From contig NZ_BSSQ01000014.1 of the NCBI RefSeq assembly GCF_030161375.1, positions 179,230 to 243,229 on the forward strand: a DNA stretch of 64,000 nucleotides, written 5' to 3'. Origin of the DNA: Paenibacillus glycanilyticus. Lineage in GTDB: Bacteria; Bacillota; Bacilli; Paenibacillales; Paenibacillaceae. The position numbers and the translations under genes were made by a program. The notes beneath the pieces were generated by a model. That model did not search any database and was not told the origin of the DNA. It worked only from the letters and a program-made list of their open reading frames with translations. Below, piece after piece: positions 60,920 to 64,000 of the stretch (positions are counted from its first letter, which is position 1; each line of letters opens with the position of its first letter).

Positions 60920-61894
60920 CTATGCTTTGTTTTCAGCGTCCCAGTTGTATGCCACGATTATTTTTTGAACCAAGGAATGGCGAACCACGTCTTGCTCGGA
61001 GAAATGGATAAAGCCGATTTCCTCAATATCTCTTAGAATGCGCTGCGCTTCGATCAGCCCGGAGTTTTTGCCCCGCGGCAAATCAATCTGCGTCACGTCG
61101 CCCGTGATGACCATTTTCGAACCGAAACCAAGCCTTGTCAGAAACATCTTCATCTGTTCCGGCGTCGTATTTTGCGCTTCGTCCAGAATAATGAACGAGT
61201 CGTCAAGGGTACGTCCGCGCATATAAGCGAGCGGGGCGATCTCGATCGTTCCGCGCTCGAACGCTTTTGCCGTTTGGTCAGGACCTAGCACCTCATGAAG
61301 CGCATCATACAATGGACGCAAATAAGGATCGACCTTCTCTTGCAAGTCACCGGGCAAGAAGCCCAGATTCTCTCCCGCTTCAACGGCAGGACGAGTCAGC
61401 ATTATTTTTTTAACAGAGCCTTCTTTAAGCGCCGCAACCGCAAGAACAACCGCGAGATACGTTTTGCCGGTACCGGCAGGTCCGATCCCGAACACGATAT
61501 CCTGCTTCTTGATTGTCTTCACGTAATGGCGCTGGCCGATCGTCTTCACGCGAATCGGCTTGCCTCTGTAAGTCGTCGTAATTTCAGCCTTAAGCAAATC
61601 GAGTAATTCTTCCGCTTGCATGTTGCGCGCAAGATCTAGCGCATAAGTGATATCTCTCTCCGATGGAGTATAACCGCCGCGAACAAGCTGAAGCAGCACG
61701 TTATACAACTGCTCTAGCGATTCCACCTCATGTTCGGGTCCGGAAATCACGATTTCCGCTTCGCGGGATGATAGAGTAGCTTCCATCTGTTGTTGTACGA
61801 GCTTAAGATACTTATCCTGGGGGCCGAAGACAGCAAGTCCCTCTACGGCATTCTGGAGCGGAATTTTGATTACTTTTGCTTCACTCTGCAACAA
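60920..61894 (-). CDS. phoH: PhoH family ATPase
   Basis: A 324-residue protein with an N-terminal KH-like region and a PhoH AAA-like domain. Walker A GIGPAGTGKTYLAVVLAVAA is near residue 135, Walker B IILDEAQNTTPEQMKMF near 240. Linked in many bacteria to ybeY and RNA metabolism. The TTG at 61894 has AAGGAG 7 nt upstream; the ATG at 61900 is only 1 nt from that site and overlaps the yqfD stop. Confidence 0.93.
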   Translation of the reverse strand: MLQSEAKVIKIPLQNAVEGLAVFGPQDKYLKLVQQQMEATLSSREAEIVISGPEHEVESLEQLYNVLLQLVRGGYTPSERDITYALDLARNMQAEELLDLLKAEITTTYRGKPIRVKTIGQRHYVKTIKKQDIVFGIGPAGTGKTYLAVVLAVAALKEGSVKKIMLTRPAVEAGENLGFLPGDLQEKVDPYLRPLYDALHEVLGPDQTAKAFERGTIEIAPLAYMRGRTLDDSFIILDEAQNTTPEQMKMFLTRLGFGSKMVITGDVTQIDLPRGKNSGLIEAQRILRDIEEIGFIHFSEQDVVRHSLVQKIIVAYNWDAENKA

Positions 61895-61896
61895 CC

Positions 61897-63090
61897 TCAT
61901 TCTCCTTGCATCTGGACTAGTGGCATCTCTTCTACGATTGATTGCTCCACTTCAAAAAGAACTTTCATATAAACTTTACCATTGTCCGTCTCTTCATGCA
62001 AAACAATTTCCTTTAATATAACAGCATCTTTTCCTGCATTTACCATTACATTCGCTTTAGCCTGCAGTATGGCATTATGTTTCGCTTCTTCTTCCGTTAA
62101 TTGGCGCACGTCCGTCCGGACTTCCATGATCGTCTTTTTAAGTCGTCCGAAAGGAAGCTGCAACCCGCGCCACGACGCCTTCTCCTCCACAACAACGTTC
62201 TCGGAGGTACCAAACGGATTTTTGCCATATCCGCTTACCTGAAGCGCCCGGTTGCCGATAACCGCATACCACTTTGTTTTCTTTTCCCCCGTGTATACCT
62301 TAACTTCCTGGGTTAACGGAGAAGCTACGTTATATTCATACCAGACTAGTCCCCTTACGCTGCCTTTGGCAACAACCGTCTGCGTATAGTCGCCGCCTCC
62401 GATCGTTCCCGATATCAAGGTCTGTCCTTTTTTAACTTTCATATTTTTCTTGACTACGGGCCGGCCTTTCTCCGTATAAATCTCCGTAACGACCGCATCG
62501 TTGGAGGCGACCAAATGGCGCGGACTTTGCGGATCCGCCTTCTCGGCTTCCGTTGATTCGACGACTTGAATAATAACCCTTGTCCCTTTTTTCTCCACGC
62601 CAACCCAGGTTGTGCCCGGCAGGTCCGTCACCAGTTCCTTCGCGAGCACATCTTTATCCTTTAACCGGAACGACCATTGCAGAGGGAATATGCCTTCGCT
62701 TTTGGCTGCCGCAAGAATCTGTTCTTCCGACAGTTTCACGTTTCCTTTCACTTCAACGGACCAGACTAGCGAAGATAACAAATAGATGCCGATAAAAAAC
62801 AAACCGATGCCAAGCGCGAAAAACTTTCTTTTTTCCACGCGGACCAGCCAAAAGGGCATTCCTTCTCTTCTCGCGACATGCGCTCTGCAGCCTGTCTCCT
62901 TCAGGAACGGGCGAAGGCGGAAATAATCGCCGACTGACAGTTCAAATTCCAGCTTCCCATCGCTTGTCCAACGGATGGAAGACAGCTCGAGCCCTCCTTC
63001 GAGAGCTCTGTTTACAAGACGTTCGGGTTGTCCGCCCCTGATATGAACCGTAACAACACCGCGTACCCACTGCAGCCATTGACCAGCCAT
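61897..63090 (-). CDS. yqfD: Sporulation protein YqfD
   Basis: A 397-residue membrane protein required in sigma-E controlled sporulation. A cytosolic N-terminal region (about 1-90), one transmembrane helix (FFALGIGLFFIGIYLLSSLV, near 89-108) and a large extracytoplasmic part with SEEQILAAAKSEGIFPLQWS and KKGQTLISGTIGGGDYTQTV. It follows yqfC by 2 nt. Confidence 0.93.
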   Translation of the reverse strand: MAGQWLQWVRGVVTVHIRGGQPERLVNRALEGGLELSSIRWTSDGKLEFELSVGDYFRLRPFLKETGCRAHVARREGMPFWLVRVEKRKFFALGIGLFFIGIYLLSSLVWSVEVKGNVKLSEEQILAAAKSEGIFPLQWSFRLKDKDVLAKELVTDLPGTTWVGVEKKGTRVIIQVVESTEAEKADPQSPRHLVASNDAVVTEIYTEKGRPVVKKNMKVKKGQTLISGTIGGGDYTQTVVAKGSVRGLVWYEYNVASPLTQEVKVYTGEKKTKWYAVIGNRALQVSGYGKNPFGTSENVVVEEKASWRGLQLPFGRLKKTIMEVRTDVRQLTEEEAKHNAILQAKANVMVNAGKDAVILKEIVLHEETDNGKVYMKVLFEVEQSIVEEMPLVQMQGE

Positions 63091-63092
63091 GC

Positions 63093-63380
63093 TTATCCCT
63101 CCTGATCCCTTACTTCGATACTTTTAATTTGACCTTCTATAAAGACCTCTTCCGTCCAGATCGTGCGTATGACAAGCGAGGTTCCCGTCACTTCCAGCTC
63201 CCCTTTGCTTAAGGCCAGCTTAAGCTTCTCGCTGGAGAAATGAAGCACGCCGCGGTGATTCTCAATATAAAGCTGCCGGTCGCCGATCATCGTCATGCGG
63301 GGCAGATCATAGACCACATCCTGAGGCAAATCCAATACATCGGCAGTCCATTTGCGTAATTTACGGTTTATACGGCCCAT
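63093..63380 (-). CDS. yqfC: Sporulation protein YqfC
   Basis: A 95-residue protein: MGRINRKLRKWTADVLDLPQ at the start and DLPRMTMIGDRQLYIENHRG in the middle, the YabP/YqfC pattern. The ATG at 63380 lies about 14 nt after GGAGGGGG, a long spacing, but it gives the family length; an out-of-frame ATG lies between. It heads the yqfC-yqfD unit behind a sigma-E type promoter. Confidence 0.9.
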   Translation of the reverse strand: MGRINRKLRKWTADVLDLPQDVVYDLPRMTMIGDRQLYIENHRGVLHFSSEKLKLALSKGELEVTGTSLVIRTIWTEEVFIEGQIKSIEVRDQEG

Positions 63381-63433
63381 AGCTGATCCATTGTCCCCCT
63401 CCGCCGCGCGAGTGCACATTATTGTACTGTACC

Positions 63434-63462
63434 AAAGTATGCGGCGAGGAAACGATTTATGA
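63434..63462 (-). promoter_or_regulatory. Sigma-E promoter of yqfCD
   Basis: On the minus strand TCATAAA (63456-63462), a 14-nt spacer and CATACTTT (63434-63441) fit the sigma-E consensus. It is 54 nt upstream of yqfC. The B. subtilis yqfCD genes are known sigma-E targets. Confidence 0.75.
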
Positions 63463-63486
63463 GATATATGGAGAACGGTGATGGAT

Positions 63487-63537
63487 AAAAAAAACAGCCG
63501 GGTAACGATGCTTATATCGCATCATTACCCGGCTGTT
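63487..63537 (-). terminator. Intrinsic terminator of the gene at the window end
   Basis: A 19-bp stem (63493-63511 with 63519-63537, one wobble) around TTATATC, followed on the minus strand by TTTTTTTATCC. It lies 12 nt after the stop codon of the 63549 gene. Confidence 0.92.
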
Positions 63538-63548
63538 GATTTCGATTG

Positions 63549-63965
63549 CTATTTGCCAAATGGCCGCTTTGCACGCGGCGGCCCTAATATTTCGGCCCAT
63601 ACGACTGCTTTGCGCAGTTCTTCGGCCTTAATGTCCGTTTTAACCGTATGATCCGCCGCAACTGCTTGCGGTTGCGGTTGTGCCTTAGCAGCAGCCAGAC
63701 GCGCACGAGGCGGCTCTGAAGGACGGCTAGGCACCGCTTGCAAGCTCTTCTCCAGCGCCGCGGTCCTAGAGCCTTCTCCAGTCCCCATACCTTCGCCTCC
63801 CGCGTAAGAGCCCGTCACTGCGGGCCTCTGGGGAGGATAGGACGCCGATGTGGATACCGGTTGCGGTAATCCCTCAACATCGTCCTCTTCTTCGTCCTCT
63901 GCCCACTCGCGCTGCTGACTCGGCCTTTGTTGATTGGGCCCATTGCCGCCACCGAAGCTTGGCAT
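63549..63965 (-). CDS. Low-complexity protein, start possibly outside window
   Basis: An open frame of 138 codons from an ATG at 63965, but without a clear RBS, and open further upstream to the window edge, so the real start may lie beyond it. It is rich in Pro, Gln, Ser, Glu and Ala (residues 1-100, predicted disordered: QREWAEDEEEDDVEGLPQPV), ending in a short ordered helix (KAEELRKAVVWAEILGPPRA). No family is recognised. A strong terminator 12 nt after the stop supports a real gene. Confidence 0.6.
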   Translation of the reverse strand: MPSFGGGNGPNQQRPSQQREWAEDEEEDDVEGLPQPVSTSASYPPQRPAVTGSYAGGEGMGTGEGSRTAALEKSLQAVPSRPSEPPRARLAAAKAQPQPQAVAADHTVKTDIKAEELRKAVVWAEILGPPRAKRPFGK

Positions 63966-63989
63966 CCTGTTCGTGCCGCGCGTGGGGCC

Positions 63990-64000
63990 CGCCCCCCCCC
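63990..64000. other. Poly-C run at the window edge
   Basis: The window ends with GGGGCCCGCCCCCCCCC. A nine-base C run at the very end looks like the end of an assembled contig rather than biological sequence. Confidence 0.5.

Overview
The window reads as a chromosomal segment of an endospore-forming Firmicute of the Paenibacillus type (Paenibacillaceae; moderate GC, many TTG/GTG starts, strong GGAGG ribosome binding sites). The call rests on gene order: spoIIIA operon, yqhV, efp-pepP-aroQ-yqhR/yqhQ, gerP, glgBCDA, rpoD-dnaG, glyQS, recO-yqzL-era-cdd-dgkA-ybeY-pgpH-phoH-yqfD-yqfC all follow the Bacillus/Paenibacillus backbone. I see no prophage, transposase, integrase, CRISPR array or tRNA gene.

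Layout. 1-3514: spoIIIAE (cut by the window edge) to spoIIIAA on the minus strand behind a sigma-E promoter. 3542-6117: yqhV, then plus-strand phosphosulfolactate synthase and phosphatase genes (spore sulfolactate) and a DUF441 membrane protein. 6373-12910: lysC, efp, pepP, aroQ, yqhR, divergent yqhQ, a small membrane protein and a patatin-like yqhO. 13058-14574: a uracil-DNA-glycosylase-like gene and mntR around a non-coding spacer full of nested inverted repeats. 14686-21270: ccdA, the zinc transporter znuACB with a consensus promoter and a Zur-like operator, metG under a Met T-box, yidD and zur. 21357-24589: two small membrane proteins, an Hsp20-like protein, gerPA-PE behind a sigma-K-like promoter and a YjcZ-type microprotein. 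24916-32582: a glycogen operon (glgB-C-D-A plus a GH15 glucoamylase-like gene). 32724-37091: a small zinc-finger protein, a divergent PAS-HTH regulator, helD and a VUT/QueT-type transporter. 37140-43598: a membrane alpha/beta hydrolase, an ABC ATPase, small proteins, ypuI and a subtilisin-like protease. 43599-44779: a gene-free spacer with tandem repeats, large hairpins and rnpB. 44780-52008: the Nif3-like protein, trmK, a membrane protein, rpoD, dnaG, a DUF188 protein and the PPDK regulator. 52061-63419: glyS/glyQ with a Gly T-box, then recO to yqfC. 63549 to the end: a disordered protein open at the window edge; the last bases are a poly-C run resembling a contig end.

Functional themes. Sporulation and germination: spoIIIA, yqfC/yqfD, sulfolactate, gerP, yjcZ, with promoter matches to sigma-E and sigma-K. 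Metal homeostasis: Zur, MntR and ZnuACB, with a Zur-like palindrome at the znuA promoter. Core information processing: rpoD, dnaG, metG, glyQS, era, ybeY, rnpB, helD, trmK, with two T-box leaders whose specifiers (AUG and GGC) match their genes.

The least explained material is non-coding. There is a 90-base hairpin element present twice (6149 and 24735) with a compensatory base-pair change. There are also two copies, and possibly a third, of a larger nested inverted-repeat element that keeps a 23-base core while its long stems differ in sequence. The loci of this second family also carry a short GGTTTCG-like tandem repeat. All copies sit in spacers between convergent transcription units.
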